From an uncultured Bacteroides sp. (lineage in GTDB: Bacteria; Bacteroidota; Bacteroidia; Bacteroidales; Bacteroidaceae): DNA of 64,000 nucleotides. The first letter of the stretch is position 1. Each line of letters opens with the position of its first letter. Shown piece after piece: positions 1-9,394 of the stretch. The translations under genes and the position numbers were made by a program. The stretch lies in contig CASFPE010000029.1 in assembly GCA_949296575.1 (NCBI GenBank), forward strand, positions 1 through 64,000, read 5' to 3'. Under the pieces are notes generated by a model that did not search any database, was not told the DNA's origin, and was given only the letters and a program-made list of their open reading frames with translations.

Positions 1-1
1 A

Positions 2-111
2 GGGGAGGGAACATGTTCCCTCCCCCTGGGGGGTACATGATGGGGGGCATAGGGGGGGGTACATGTACCCTCCGCCTGCACCTTGCGCAGGATGGCGGGA
101 GGGGGTGCATG
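2..111. repeat. Intergenic array of about 23-bp palindrome-centred repeats
   Basis: This G-rich stretch lies downstream of the minus-strand transglycosylase gene. Palindromic or near-palindromic cores recur at 11 (ACATGT), 35 (ACATGA), 61 (ACATGT), about 85 (GCGCAG) and 107 (GCATGA), a spacing of 22-26 bases. The first unit is a perfect 22-bp palindrome (GGGAGGGAACATGT then TTCCCTCC arms). G-runs separate the cores. No ORF here looks like a gene. The array may continue left of the window. Its layout matches five other arrays in the window, although its sequence does not. Confidence 0.5.
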
Positions 112-173
112 ACGGCCCCGCCTCCGCCCCGCGCCGGGGGAGGAGGGGAGGATGCCGGACGCGGCCGGGCGGG

Positions 174-1562
174 CTATTGCTTGATTTTGCGCACGTAGTA
201 GGCGTGGCGGGCGCGGATGTCGCGCACGAAGTTGAAGGTCTCCGTCCCCCGGAAGTAGCCGTTGCGGCACACGGGGTCCGTGTAGTACTCCTTGTTGCTT
301 TTCAGTAGGATGAAGCGTTCCACGTTGCCGTGCCACACGTGGGGGTCGAAGCCGTGCTTTTCGGCCAGCGCCATGGCGTCGTACACGTGGCCGAGGCCCG
401 CGTTGTAGGCGGCCAGCACGAAGCTGGTGCGCTCGTCCTCGTCGTCCACCGCGCGGAGGCTGCGGTTCAGCTGGGCGATGTAGCGTGTGGCGGCCTTCAC
501 GCTCTCCTCCGGGTCGGCCTCCATGCCGTCGGGCATGCCCATGGCCTTGGCCGTGCGGGGCATGAGCTGCATGAGGCCCCTCGCCCCTGCCCATGACACG
601 GCGTCGGGGTTGAAGTTCGACTCGGTGTAGGCCAGCGCGGCCAGCAGCCTCCAGTCCCACCCGGCCTGCGGGGCGTACTTGCGGAACAGGTCGTCGTAGA
701 GCGAGATGCGCCCCTCGCTTTCGGAGAGGATGGTGCCGTGGCTCACCACCTTGCTGCGCCCGAAGTAGCGTCGGGCGGCCTCGCGGTAGGCGGGGCGCGC
801 GGCGTTGGCGCGGTGCCATGCGTCGGCGGCAGCGGCCAGCTGCGGGCAGTCCTTTCGCACGGCCCACGAGGCGCGCTGGTCGAAGCTCACGGCGAGGCGG
901 ATGTCGAGGTTGGGGTAGTAGGTGCGGTTCAGTTGCGCCACGTCGTTGTCGGCCACGGTGCAGGGTATCCTGCCCTGCGCCACTTGGGTGATGAGGTCCT
1001 CCTCGGTGGTGCTGTCGTTGTCCACGGCGTGGATGCGGATGCCGCCCCCCAGTTCGCGGTCGAGGTGGGCGAGGCGCTCCAGGTGCTTGCCGGGCTTGGC
1101 GTAGATGTCCCTGCCCACGAGCTGGGTCACGTCCGTGGCCACTTGCCCCTTGGGCGCGCTGCGCTGCACGACGACCTGGTGGGTGATGGCCTCCTCGCCG
1201 CAGTAGGCGAGGCTGTCCTCCCACCGCAGGTTGTTGACGGGCAGGTTGAAGGCGATGAGGTCGCCTTCGCCGGCGAGCAGCATGCGGACGAGTTCGTCGG
1301 TGTCGGCGGCCACCTCCACGTCCATCTCCACGCCGAGGGATTGGGCGAACTGCTGCGCCAGTTCGTACTGGTAGCCCATCGGCTCGCCCCGGTAGAGGAA
1401 GTAGGAGGTGGAGCCGTAGAGGGTGAGGACGGTGAGCCTGCCGCTGTCCCGGATTTGCTCCAGGTCGCGGGCGGCGGGGGCGGATGCCTTCCGTTTTCCT
1501 TGGCATCCGGCGGCGGCCAGCAGGGCGGCGGCCGCGATGGCGATGAGGAGGGCGTGTCTCAT
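174..1562 (-). CDS. MltF-like membrane-bound lytic transglycosylase (lipoprotein)
   Basis: A 462-residue predicted lipoprotein that should cleave peptidoglycan glycan strands in the periplasm. The signal peptide ends in a lipobox (LAAAGC, Cys20). Residues about 35-270 resemble a family-3 solute-binding domain (LTVLTLYGSTSYFLYRGEPMG onward). Residues about 290-430 are a lytic transglycosylase fold with catalytic Glu314 in the motif ESNFNP, followed by GLMQLMP (329-335) and AAYNAG (384-389). The order solute-binding then SLT is that of MltF, and the length is close to family norms. It lies 7 bases after the uridine kinase stop on the same strand, so the two are probably cotranscribed. In MltF the N-terminal domain modulates activity; whether it binds a ligand here is unknown. 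Confidence 0.88.
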   Translation of the reverse strand: MRHALLIAIAAAALLAAAGCQGKRKASAPAARDLEQIRDSGRLTVLTLYGSTSYFLYRGEPMGYQYELAQQFAQSLGVEMDVEVAADTDELVRMLLAGEGDLIAFNLPVNNLRWEDSLAYCGEEAITHQVVVQRSAPKGQVATDVTQLVGRDIYAKPGKHLERLAHLDRELGGGIRIHAVDNDSTTEEDLITQVAQGRIPCTVADNDVAQLNRTYYPNLDIRLAVSFDQRASWAVRKDCPQLAAAADAWHRANAARPAYREAARRYFGRSKVVSHGTILSESEGRISLYDDLFRKYAPQAGWDWRLLAALAYTESNFNPDAVSWAGARGLMQLMPRTAKAMGMPDGMEADPEESVKAATRYIAQLNRSLRAVDDEDERTSFVLAAYNAGLGHVYDAMALAEKHGFDPHVWHGNVERFILLKSNKEYYTDPVCRNGYFRGTETFNFVRDIRARHAYYVRKIKQ

Positions 1563-1569
1563 GGGCGGG

Positions 1570-2187
1570 TCATGGGTTGAGTCCCAGGCTCTTGCCGATG
1601 AAGCGGGCCAGCAGTCCGATGGCCACCTCGTTGTCGCCCCCCTGCGGGATGATGATGTCGGCGTAGCGCTTGGTGGGTTCGATGAATTGCAGGTGCATGG
1701 GCTTCAGCACCCTCGTGTAGCGTTCCATCACGTCCTGCGCGGTGCGGCCGCGTTCCACGATGTCGCGCTGGATGACCCGTATGAGGCGTTCGTCGGGGTC
1801 GGCGTCCACGAACACTTTCAGGTCCATCTGCGCCCTCAGTTGCGGGTCGCACAGGGCGAGGATGCCTTCCACGATGACCACGTCCCTTGGCTCGGTGTGG
1901 ATGGTCTCCGGCTGCCGGGTGCAGGTCAGGTAGGAGTAGGTGGGCTGTTCGATGCTCTTGCCCTCTTTCAGCAGGGCGAGGTGCTTGGCCAGGAGCGTCC
2001 ACTCGAAGGCGTCGGGGTGGTCGAAGTTGATGAGCTTCCTCTGCTCCAAGGGGATGTGGCTGTTGTCCTTGTAGTAGGAGTCTTGGGGGAGCAGCACCAC
2101 TTCCCCTGCGGGCAAGCGTTCTATGATTTTCCGCACGACGGTGGTCTTGCCCGAACCTGTCCCGCCTGCAATACCGATAATTAACAT
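1570..2187 (-). CDS. udk: Uridine kinase
   Basis: A 205-residue cytoplasmic kinase that phosphorylates uridine and cytidine with ATP or GTP in pyrimidine salvage. The Walker A motif GGTGSGKTT lies at residues 8-16. The sequence continues with the family-typical NFDHPDAFEW and a P-x-Y-x-Y segment (QPTYSYLTCTR), then VVIVEGILAL and a RRIRRD-like region (RLIRVIQRDIVERGR). Length matches the usual 205-215 residues. It is the first gene of a minus-strand pair with the transglycosylase and is divergent from the DsbD-like gene. A minus-strand TATATTTG element at 2260-2267 would start transcription about 65 bases upstream of the ATG. Confidence 0.95.
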   Translation of the reverse strand: MLIIGIAGGTGSGKTTVVRKIIERLPAGEVVLLPQDSYYKDNSHIPLEQRKLINFDHPDAFEWTLLAKHLALLKEGKSIEQPTYSYLTCTRQPETIHTEPRDVVIVEGILALCDPQLRAQMDLKVFVDADPDERLIRVIQRDIVERGRTAQDVMERYTRVLKPMHLQFIEPTKRYADIIIPQGGDNEVAIGLLARFIGKSLGLNP

Positions 2188-2218
2188 GTATTTGTTAGTG
2201 TATGTGAAACAAATGACT

Positions 2219-2267
2219 TATTTTTGCACACGTTGCATGCATCGCATGCATAGCGTGTACAAATATA
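2219..2267. promoter_or_regulatory. Divergent promoter region with dyad between udk and the dsbD-like gene
   Basis: TAnnTTTG elements typical of Bacteroides sigma-AB promoters face both ways: TATTTTTG at 2219-2226 on plus and TATATTTG (complement of 2260-2267) on minus. Between them, 2227-2257 holds an imperfect dyad with arms ACACG-TGCATG and CATGCA-CGTGT around a short centre. No good -33 TTTG is seen at the expected distance for either element, so confidence is moderate. The dyad could be an operator. Confidence 0.4.
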
Positions 2268-2291
2268 GTATAAATATATCAGAGTCATTTT

Positions 2292-4337
2292 ATGAAGAAG
2301 CTACTATTTTCTGCGGGACTGTTCCTGTGCGGCTTGCTGGCCCTCCAGGCGCAGATTCTCGAACCTGTGAAGTGGAAGACGGAGCTGAAGGAAGCCTCCG
2401 GCGGGATTATGGAAATCGTGTTCACGGCCGCCATCGACGAGGGCTGGCACGTGTATTCGGTGGAGATGGGCGACGACGGCCCCATATCCGCTTCCTTTCA
2501 TGCCGATGTGGCCGAAGGCGTGCGGCTGGTGGGCCAGCTCACCCCCCGTTCGGAGGTCACCACGGAGTACGACAACATGTTCGGCATGGAACTGCGCTTC
2601 TTTGAGCATACGGCGGTGCTGTCCCAGCAGTTTGAGCCGACGGGCGGGCCTTACAGGATAGAGGGCTACCTGGAGTACGGGGCTTGCAACGACGAGAGTT
2701 GCCTGCCGCCGTCGCAAGTGCCTTTCAGCTATTCTGGGAAGGGTGATGGCACGGCGGCTCCGGCAGCAGGGACGAAGCCTTCCAGCAGCCCGGTGCAGCA
2801 GTTGGAAGATGCCGCGCCTGGGGATGGCGCGGAGGAAGCCGCAAGCACTGCCCCGGCAACGGCTGAGGCGGATGCCGCCCTTTCGCCCGGCGGCAGCGGG
2901 GCGGGTTGGTGGACTCCCGTCATCGATGAGTTGAAGGCTTTCGGCGAGGCATCCGGGCAGGCCGTGGACCGTTCGTGGCTCTACATCCTGTTCACGGGCT
3001 TCGTGGGCGGTTTGATTGCATTGTTCACCCCCTGCGTGTGGCCGATCATCCCGATGACGGTGAGCTTCTTCCTGAAGCGCACGAAGGACCGCAAGAAGGG
3101 CATCCGCGATGCTTGGCTCTACGGGCTTTCCATTGTGGTCATCTATTTGGCGCTGGGGCTGGCGGTGACGTTGGTGTTCGGGGCGAGCGCTTTGAATGCC
3201 CTGTCCACGAATGCGGTGTTCAACATCCTGTTCTTCCTGATGCTGGTGGTGTTTGCCGCCTCTTTCTTCGGCGCGTTTGAAATCACTTTGCCGTCGAAGT
3301 GGAGCAATGCGGTGGACAGCAAGGCCGAGGCTACGAGCGGCCTGTTGAGCATCTTCCTGATGGCGTTCACGTTGACGTTGGTGTCGTTCTCCTGCACCGG
3401 CCCGATTATCGGCTTCTTGTTGGTGGAGGTGTCCACCACGGGCAGCGTGGTAGGCCCGGCGATTGGGATGTTCGGCTTTGCAGTGGCTTTGGCGTTGCCT
3501 TTCACCTTGTTTGCCATGTTCCCGTCGTGGCTGAAGTCCATGCCGAAATCAGGCGGATGGATGAACGTGGTGAAGGTGGTGCTTGGTTTCCTGGAACTGG
3601 CGTTTGCCTTGAAGTTCCTTTCCGTTGCCGACCTTGCCTACGGTTGGGGCATCTTGGACCGTGAAACGTTCTTGGCCTTGTGGATTATGATATTTGCCCT
3701 CTTGGGCTGTTACCTGTTGGGATGGATACGCTTCCCGCACGATGATGTCACGGACCGCGTGTCTGTTCCGCGCTTCTTCATGGCATTGGCTTCTTTGGCA
3801 TTTGCCGTCTATATGGTGCCGGGCCTTTGGGGCGCACCGTTGAAGGCCGTGAGCGCGTTTGCGCCCCCGATGAATACCCAGGATTTCAACCTCTACACGA
3901 AAGAAGTGCATGCCCAGTTTGATGACTACGATGCAGGGATGGCGTATGCCAAGCGTGTGGGCAAGCCGGTGATGATTGATTTCACGGGGTTTGGTTGCGT
4001 GAATTGCCGCAAGATGGAACTGGCGGTGTGGACGGACACCGAGGTGGCCGACATCATCGACAATGAATATGTGCTGATACAGCTTTTCGTGGACGACAAG
4101 ACCGCCTTGCCGGAACCGGTGAAAGTGATGGAGAATGGCGTGGAGCGCACGCTCCGTTCGGTGGGCGACAAGTGGAGCTACTTGCAACGCAGCAAGTTTG
4201 GCGCGAACGCCCAGCCTTTCTATGTGCTGTTGGACAACGATGGCATGCCTTTGACCCGTTCATACGCTTACGATGAAGATGTGGACAAATATGTGGAGTT
4301 CCTGCAAGATGGCTTGAAGGCTTACGGACAAAAGTGA
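2292..4337 (+). CDS. DsbD-like thiol:disulfide interchange protein
   Basis: A 681-residue inner-membrane protein that passes electrons from cytoplasmic thioredoxin to periplasmic thiols. After a signal peptide (MKKLLFSAGLFLCGLLALQA) comes an N-terminal beta domain with a Cys pair in ACNDESCLPP (Cys132, Cys137). A low-complexity Ala/Ser/Pro linker (about 150-205) follows. The membrane core of about eight helices carries the redox cysteines Cys248 (LFTPCVWP) and Cys368 (VSFSCTGP). The C-terminal thioredoxin domain has CVNC (Cys569, Cys572). All three redox sites are present, so it looks functional. Six bases separate it from the thioesterase gene. Confidence 0.93.
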   Translation: MKKLLFSAGLFLCGLLALQAQILEPVKWKTELKEASGGIMEIVFTAAIDEGWHVYSVEMGDDGPISASFHADVAEGVRLVGQLTPRSEVTTEYDNMFGMELRFFEHTAVLSQQFEPTGGPYRIEGYLEYGACNDESCLPPSQVPFSYSGKGDGTAAPAAGTKPSSSPVQQLEDAAPGDGAEEAASTAPATAEADAALSPGGSGAGWWTPVIDELKAFGEASGQAVDRSWLYILFTGFVGGLIALFTPCVWPIIPMTVSFFLKRTKDRKKGIRDAWLYGLSIVVIYLALGLAVTLVFGASALNALSTNAVFNILFFLMLVVFAASFFGAFEITLPSKWSNAVDSKAEATSGLLSIFLMAFTLTLVSFSCTGPIIGFLLVEVSTTGSVVGPAIGMFGFAVALALPFTLFAMFPSWLKSMPKSGGWMNVVKVVLGFLELAFALKFLSVADLAYGWGILDRETFLALWIMIFALLGCYLLGWIRFPHDDVTDRVSVPRFFMALASLAFAVYMVPGLWGAPLKAVSAFAPPMNTQDFNLYTKEVHAQFDDYDAGMAYAKRVGKPVMIDFTGFGCVNCRKMELAVWTDTEVADIIDNEYVLIQLFVDDKTALPEPVKVMENGVERTLRSVGDKWSYLQRSKFGANAQPFYVLLDNDGMPLTRSYAYDEDVDKYVEFLQDGLKAYGQK

Positions 4338-4343
4338 GGTGGC

Positions 4344-4862
4344 ATGAAGAAAATCGTGAATCCGTGGAAAGGGATGCCGGGGTATCATTGCTTTGGATGT
4401 GCCCCCGGCAATGCGGCGGGCGTGAAGATGGAGTTCTATGAAGACGGTGATGCCATCGTGAACGTGTGGCATCCTGAGCCGCAGTACCAAGGCTGGCTGA
4501 ACACGCTGCATGGCGGCATACAGTCCGTCCTGTTAGATGAGATTTGCGGGTGGGTGGTGTTCCGCAAGCTTCAGACAGCTGGTGTGACATCCAAAATGGA
4601 GACACGCTTCATGAAGGAAGTCAGCACGAACGAGCCTTATCTGCTGTTGAAGGCCAACTTGTTGGAACAACGCCGGAATTTGGCTTTGGTGGAAGCTTGC
4701 TTGTATGATGCGAAAGGCACGCTTTGCACGAAGGCGGTTTGCACCTATTTCACTTTCCCGAAAGAGAAGGCGCATGCCGAGATGTGTTTTGCGTCTTGTG
4801 ACGTCGAGGCCGATGAATATAAACTGGCAGGCGGTTGTTTTGTGAAGGTTGCAGCCATGTAA
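4344..4862 (+). CDS. PaaI-family hotdog-fold thioesterase
   Basis: A 172-residue cytoplasmic protein of the hotdog-fold acyl-CoA thioesterase superfamily. The N-terminal CFGCAPGNAAGVKMEF and the segment LNTLHGGIQSVLLDEICGW are typical of PaaI/YbaW-like enzymes; the HGG turn and the acidic residue on the following helix are the usual active-site region. The acyl substrate cannot be told from sequence. It begins 6 bases after the DsbD-like stop, so it is probably in the same transcript, although no functional link is obvious. The C-terminal tail of about 30 residues has three cysteines and runs past the usual hotdog core. Confidence 0.82.
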   Translation: MKKIVNPWKGMPGYHCFGCAPGNAAGVKMEFYEDGDAIVNVWHPEPQYQGWLNTLHGGIQSVLLDEICGWVVFRKLQTAGVTSKMETRFMKEVSTNEPYLLLKANLLEQRRNLALVEACLYDAKGTLCTKAVCTYFTFPKEKAHAEMCFASCDVEADEYKLAGGCFVKVAAM

Positions 4863-4904
4863 ATGATAAAAATGAATTGCCAGCAGAAAAAAGTGTGTCA
4901 TTAA

Positions 4905-4936
4905 TTTGCTTCGTTGGATGTAAATGTGTACATTTG
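4905..4936 (+). promoter_or_regulatory. Bacteroides-type promoter of the his operon
   Basis: A TTTG box at 4905-4908 is followed after 20 bases by TACATTTG at 4929-4936, matching the Bacteroides consensus TTTG-N19-21-TAnnTTTG. The inferred transcription start is near 4942, which leaves a leader of about 165 bases before hisG. The leader holds a short His-containing ORF and a terminator hairpin. Confidence 0.75.
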
Positions 4937-4955
4937 TCGCGTTGATAATTTAAAT

Positions 4956-5015
4956 ATGAATACAATTGTTACATATCATCATTGCGTTCCTGTTGAGTAT
5001 ATCGGTGGGCATTGA
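4956..5015 (+). CDS. Putative his operon leader peptide
   Basis: A 19-codon ORF (MNTIVTYHHCVPVEYIGGH) starts about 14 bases after the predicted transcription start and ends 23 bases before a terminator hairpin. Adjacent His codons at 8-9 and a last sense codon for His fit a histidine-responsive attenuator, in which ribosome stalling at His codons would favour an antiterminator. Only three His codons are present, fewer than in enterobacterial hisL. No Shine-Dalgarno is obvious, as is common in Bacteroidota. It is a prediction from position and composition. Confidence 0.55.
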   Translation: MNTIVTYHHCVPVEYIGGH

Positions 5016-5038
5016 TGGTTTTGTCTGAAAAAGCAGAG

Positions 5039-5068
5039 AGAGGCTTGCCGGTTCGGTGAGCCTCTTTT
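5039..5068 (+). terminator. his leader terminator hairpin (attenuator)
   Basis: AGAGGCT pairs with AGCCTCT (5039-5045 with 5059-5065), with an inner CCG/CGG pairing, followed by four T residues. It lies inside the his leader, 38 bases before the hisG start and well after the predicted promoter, so it is better read as an attenuator than as the end of the upstream gene. Confidence 0.6.
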
Positions 5069-5105
5069 CGTTATTAACTACATATAATAAATTAATAAAG
5101 CAAAG

Positions 5106-5957
5106 ATGTTACGAATAGCAGTTCAGGCTAAAGGCCGTTTGCATGAAGAAACCATGCGTCTGTTGGAGGAATCGGATGTCAAGATAAGTTTGGCAAAGCG
5201 CACTTTGTTGGTGCAGTCTTCAAATTTTCCCCTTGAGGTCCTTTTTTTAAGAGATGATGATATACCGCAATCAGTGGCGGCAGGTGTGGCCGATTTAGGC
5301 ATTGTAGGGGAGAATGAGTTTGTCGAGAAGCAAGAAGATGCCGCTATTGTCAAACGGTTAGGCTTTGGGCGGTGCCGTTTGTCTTTGGCGATACCTAAGA
5401 ACATTGAATATACGGGATTGGATTGGTTTGAGGGAAAGAAAATAGCCACCTCTTATCCTTCTATCCTGAAAGATTTTATGTGCAGGAATGGCATTCATGC
5501 GGATATTCATGTCATCACAGGCTCGGTAGAGGTGGCACCTTCCATTGGGTTGGCTGATTCCATTTTCGATATTGTGAGTTCAGGTTCTACTTTGGTGAAC
5601 AACCACCTGAAAGAGGTGGAGGTCGTGATGGAATCAGAAGCAGTGCTTATTGCAAACAGAGGCATGACGCAGGAAAACAAGTCTGTATTGGATGAGTTGC
5701 TTTTCCGCATGGAGGCAGTAAAAACCGCAGAGAACAAGAAATATGTATTAATGAATGTGCCTAACGACAGATTGTCGGAAGTGGTGGGTATTTTGCCTGG
5801 AATGAAGAGCCCGACAGTGATGCCTTTGGCGCAAGAAGGCTGGTCGTCTGTGCATACGGTTTTAGATGAAGAACGCTTTTGGGAAATCATAAGCCAATTG
5901 AAGGCATCCGGCGCTCAGGGAATCTTGGTTTTATCCATAGAAAAAATGATTGTGTGA
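5106..5957 (+). CDS. hisG: ATP phosphoribosyltransferase, long form
   Basis: A 283-residue enzyme for the first step of histidine synthesis, joining ATP and PRPP to phosphoribosyl-ATP. The N-terminus LRIAVQAKGRLHEETMRLLEE and the phosphate-binding stretch IVSSGSTLVNNHLKEVE are typical. The extra C-terminal domain of about 75 residues (from LPGMKSPTVMPLAQEGW) marks the long, HisZ-independent form, in which this domain binds histidine for feedback inhibition. It is the first gene of a tight four-gene operon; hisD begins one base after its stop. Codon composition is less GC-rich than in downstream regions. Confidence 0.96.
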   Translation: MLRIAVQAKGRLHEETMRLLEESDVKISLAKRTLLVQSSNFPLEVLFLRDDDIPQSVAAGVADLGIVGENEFVEKQEDAAIVKRLGFGRCRLSLAIPKNIEYTGLDWFEGKKIATSYPSILKDFMCRNGIHADIHVITGSVEVAPSIGLADSIFDIVSSGSTLVNNHLKEVEVVMESEAVLIANRGMTQENKSVLDELLFRMEAVKTAENKKYVLMNVPNDRLSEVVGILPGMKSPTVMPLAQEGWSSVHTVLDEERFWEIISQLKASGAQGILVLSIEKMIV

Positions 5958-5958
5958 C

Positions 5959-7236
5959 ATGGAAATATTCAATTATCCGGAAAAAGGCCAGTGGGGCGGC
6001 ATATTGCGACGCCCGCAACTGGATGAGCAGGATTTGTCGGAAATGGTAGGGCAGATTCTGGACGAAGTCAGAGTGCGCGGTGATGAAGCATTGTTGGAAT
6101 ATGCGGAACGTTTCGACAAAATCCGTTTGCAGGATTTGCGCGTTTCACCGGTCGAAATAGCCCAGGCAGGGGATTCCCTTTCAGGCGAGTTGAAAGCAGC
6201 AGTTCAGGCTGCGATGCATCATATAGAAACGTTTCATGCAGCGCAACGCCATGATACTGTTTGTATTCAGACATTGCCGGGAGTGGTTTGTTGGCAGAAG
6301 CCTGTTCCTGTGGAAAAAGTAGGGTTGTATGTGCCGGGCGGCACTGCGCCTCTTTTCTCGACTGTACTGATGTTGGCTGTGCCTGCACGTTTGGCCGGAT
6401 GCAAGGAAATCGTGCTTTGCACGCCTCCCGGCAGGGACGGGAAGGTACATCCGGCCATACTGTATGCGGCTGCTTTGTCGGGTGTCACAAATATATATAA
6501 AGTAGGTGGGGCGCAGGCAATAGCTGCATTGGCTTATGGCACGGCAAGCATACCGAAAGTTCATAAGATATTCGGCCCGGGGAATCGTTTTGTCACTGCT
6601 GCAAAACAAATGGTGTCATTGCGTGATGCGGCTATCGACATGCCTGCCGGCCCGTCTGAGGTGATGGTTTTGGCAGATGGACAAGCCAATCCGGCGTTTG
6701 TGGCAGCTGATTTGTTGTCGCAGGCAGAGCATGGCGTGGATAGCCAAAGCATTCTTGTCACGACTTCAAAAGAACTGCTTGTGAAGGTGCAGGAAGAAAT
6801 TCGGAAGCAGTCGGAAAAGTTAACCCGTCTGCCCATTGTTGCGCAATCTTTGCAATACAGCAAATTGATTTTGCTTCGCACGATGAACGAGGCGTTGGAG
6901 ATGGCCAATGAGTATGCACCGGAACATTTGATTATCCAGGCGGAAGATTACATCTCTTTGGCAGGGCGTGTTGTGAATGCCGGTTCGGTGTTCTTGGGCG
7001 CTTTCTCGCCGGAAAGCGCCGGCGACTATGCTTCTGGCACGAATCACACTTTGCCTACCAGCGGGTATGCGAAAGCGTATAGCGGGGTGAATTTGGATAG
7101 TTTCATGAAGAAAGTTACCTTTCAAGAAATTACCCGTGAAGGGTTGCGCAGGTTGGGCTCGACCATCATGGTGATGGCAGAGCATGAGCATTTGGATGCG
7201 CATCGCAAGGCTGTAGAGGTTAGAATATCAGAATAA
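5959..7236 (+). CDS. hisD: Histidinol dehydrogenase
   Basis: A 425-residue zinc-dependent, NAD-linked dehydrogenase that oxidises L-histidinol to L-histidine in two steps. The conserved [12 protein letters not shown] nucleotide region, the catalytic Glu-His pair in AEHGVDSQS and the zinc-site segment [16 protein letters not shown] are all present. I start it at the ATG at 5959, one base after hisG; an in-frame TTG at 5950 would overlap hisG and is less likely. hisC follows after 8 bases. Confidence 0.96.
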   Translation: MEIFNYPEKGQWGGILRRPQLDEQDLSEMVGQILDEVRVRGDEALLEYAERFDKIRLQDLRVSPVEIAQAGDSLSGELKAAVQAAMHHIETFHAAQRHDTVCIQTLPGVVCWQKPVPVEKVGLYVPGGTAPLFSTVLMLAVPARLAGCKEIVLCTPPGRDGKVHPAILYAAALSGVTNIYKVGGAQAIAALAYGTASIPKVHKIFGPGNRFVTAAKQMVSLRDAAIDMPAGPSEVMVLADGQANPAFVAADLLSQAEHGVDSQSILVTTSKELLVKVQEEIRKQSEKLTRLPIVAQSLQYSKLILLRTMNEALEMANEYAPEHLIIQAEDYISLAGRVVNAGSVFLGAFSPESAGDYASGTNHTLPTSGYAKAYSGVNLDSFMKKVTFQEITREGLRRLGSTIMVMAEHEHLDAHRKAVEVRISE

Positions 7237-7244
7237 GAAAGAAT

Positions 7245-8279
7245 ATGAGAGATTTGAATGAATTAGTCCGTGCCAACATCAAGGAACTGGAACCTTACAG
7301 TTCCGCACGCAACGAGTACAAAGCGCAGGCTTTGGCTTTCCTGGATGCCAATGAGAATCCCTATAATTCGCCATACAATCGGTATCCCGACCCGCTGCAA
7401 GGCAAGTTGAAAGAAAAGTTGGCAGTGCTTAAAGGAGTTGGTTCCAGTTGCATATTCTTAGGCAACGGGAGCGACGAGGCGATTGATTTGGTGTTCAGGA
7501 TATTTTGTGAGCCGAAGGTGGACAATGTGGTAGCGATAGACCCTACTTATGGGATGTATGAAGTATGTGCGTCGGTGAATGATGTGGAATACCGTAAAGT
7601 GCGGTTGGATGATGCGTTCCAGTTCAAGGCAGAAGATGTCCTGTATGCCTCGGACCGGCATACCAAAGTGGCGTTCCTTTGTTCGCCGAACAATCCGACC
7701 GGCAACAATCTGTCATCTTCTGAGATTAAGGAACTATTGGAAAGGTTTGACGGGATGGTGGTTCTTGATGAAGCTTATGCCGATTTTTCTTCTTCTGCTT
7801 CGTTCCTGCCTTGTTTGTCCCGTTATCCGAACCTGGTGATACTTCAGACCTTCTCCAAGGCATGGGGCTGTGCCGGCATGCGGCTGGGGGTGGCATTCGC
7901 TTCGCCTTCTGTCATCGCTTATTTCAATAAAGTGAAGTATCCGTACAATGTGAATGCTTTGACGCAAGAAAAGGCACTTGAAATGTTGGAGGATGTTGGG
8001 AAAGTGGATGAATGGGTCGACATCCTGCTGAGAGAAAGAGAGCGTTTGATGCAACGGTTTGCCCAATTGGCTTGCTGTGTGAAAGTGTATCCCACGGATG
8101 CCAATTTTTTTCTGGCGAAGGTGCAAGATGCAGGGCGCGTTTACAATCATTTGGCCTGCAATGGAGTTATTGTCCGCAACAGGAGCAAGGTGGCCTTGTG
8201 CGGCGAATGCTTGAGAATCACAGTTGGAACGCCTGTTGAGAATGACCTGTTGATAAAAGTATTAAAGAATTATGTATGA
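7245..8279 (+). CDS. hisC: Histidinol-phosphate aminotransferase
   Basis: A 344-residue class I/II PLP-dependent aminotransferase that converts imidazole-acetol phosphate and glutamate to histidinol phosphate. Visible motifs are [18 protein letters not shown] near the N-terminus, [19 protein letters not shown] and the PLP lysine in [14 protein letters not shown]. Length is slightly under the usual 350-360. Its last four bases overlap the start of hisB (ATGA), which implies translational coupling. Confidence 0.95.
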   Translation: MRDLNELVRANIKELEPYSSARNEYKAQALAFLDANENPYNSPYNRYPDPLQGKLKEKLAVLKGVGSSCIFLGNGSDEAIDLVFRIFCEPKVDNVVAIDPTYGMYEVCASVNDVEYRKVRLDDAFQFKAEDVLYASDRHTKVAFLCSPNNPTGNNLSSSEIKELLERFDGMVVLDEAYADFSSSASFLPCLSRYPNLVILQTFSKAWGCAGMRLGVAFASPSVIAYFNKVKYPYNVNALTQEKALEMLEDVGKVDEWVDILLRERERLMQRFAQLACCVKVYPTDANFFLAKVQDAGRVYNHLACNGVIVRNRSKVALCGECLRITVGTPVENDLLIKVLKNYV

Positions 8280-9394
8280 AAAAAGCATTGTTTATAGACC
8301 GTGACGGGACGTTGGTCATAGAGCCGCCGACAGACCAGCAATTGGATTCTTTCCAAAAGCTGGAATTCTATCCCAAGGTGTTCCGGAATTTAGCATTTAT
8401 ACAGAGCCATTTGGATTTTGAGTTTGTCATGGTGACCAATCAGGACGGATTGGGGACGCCTTCTTTCCCGGAAGAAGATTTCTGGCCGGTGCATGATTTG
8501 ATATTGCGGACTTTTGGAGGCGAAGGAATTGCATTCGATGATGTCTTGATCGACCGGAGTTTCCCGCACGAGAATGCGCCGACCCGTAAGCCCGGCACGG
8601 GAATGTTGGGGAAATATATGGACGGCAGTTATGATTTGCCGGCATCTTATGTGATAGGCGACCGGTTGACCGATGTGGAGTTGGCAAAGAATCTGGGCTG
8701 CAAAGCCATTTATTTGAGTTCTTCCTTGCAAGGATTGGAAGAAAACGGTTTGTCTGAAGCCTGTGCATTGGTGACGGACGATTGGGACCGTGTCGCAGAT
8801 TTCCTGTTTGCCGGAGAGCGGAAGGCCCAGTTTCGCCGTGCCACGAAAGAAACGGACATCGCCGTGTCATTGGATTTGGACGGGCATGGCATGTGCGATA
8901 TCCATACGGGATTGGGATTTTTCGACCATATGTTGGAACAGATTGGCAAGCATGCAGGATTTGACTTGAAGATTCATGTCACAGGCGATTTATGGGTCGA
9001 TGCGCATCATACGGTAGAGGACACTGCCATTGTATTGGGCCATTGCCTTGCCAAAGCTTTGGGCGACAAGCGCGGGATAGAGCGTTACGGCTATTCCTTG
9101 CCGATGGATGACTGCTTGGCGCAGGTGTGCCTTGATTTCGGAGGCCGCCCGTGGTTGGTGTGGAAAGTTGATTTCCGTCGCGAAAAGATTGGCGACATGC
9201 CGACGGAGATGTTTTTTCATTTCTTTAAGTCGTTGAGTGATGCGGCCTGCATGAATCTGAACATCCAGGCGGAAGGCGCAAACGAGCATCACAAGATAGA
9301 AGCTGTGTTCAAGGCATTGGCGCGTTCGTTGCGGATGGCGGTGCGGCGCGATGTTTACCGTTATGAAATTCCTTCCAGCAAAGGAAGTTTGTAG
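8276..9394 (+). CDS. hisB: Bifunctional histidinol-phosphatase / imidazoleglycerol-phosphate dehydratase
   Basis: A 372-residue fusion of two histidine-pathway enzymes. Residues 1 to about 170 are a HAD-family phosphatase with the DxD motif in FIDRDGT (Asp8, Asp10) and a late [10 protein letters not shown] acidic motif. From about 190 comes the dehydratase, with the His/Glu-rich metal sites [14 protein letters not shown] and [11 protein letters not shown]. The fused arrangement is known from enterobacteria and Bacteroidota. It is the last gene of the hisG-D-C-B block; hisH, hisA, hisF and hisI are not in the window. Confidence 0.96.
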   Translation: MKKALFIDRDGTLVIEPPTDQQLDSFQKLEFYPKVFRNLAFIQSHLDFEFVMVTNQDGLGTPSFPEEDFWPVHDLILRTFGGEGIAFDDVLIDRSFPHENAPTRKPGTGMLGKYMDGSYDLPASYVIGDRLTDVELAKNLGCKAIYLSSSLQGLEENGLSEACALVTDDWDRVADFLFAGERKAQFRRATKETDIAVSLDLDGHGMCDIHTGLGFFDHMLEQIGKHAGFDLKIHVTGDLWVDAHHTVEDTAIVLGHCLAKALGDKRGIERYGYSLPMDDCLAQVCLDFGGRPWLVWKVDFRREKIGDMPTEMFFHFFKSLSDAACMNLNIQAEGANEHHKIEAVFKALARSLRMAVRRDVYRYEIPSSKGSL

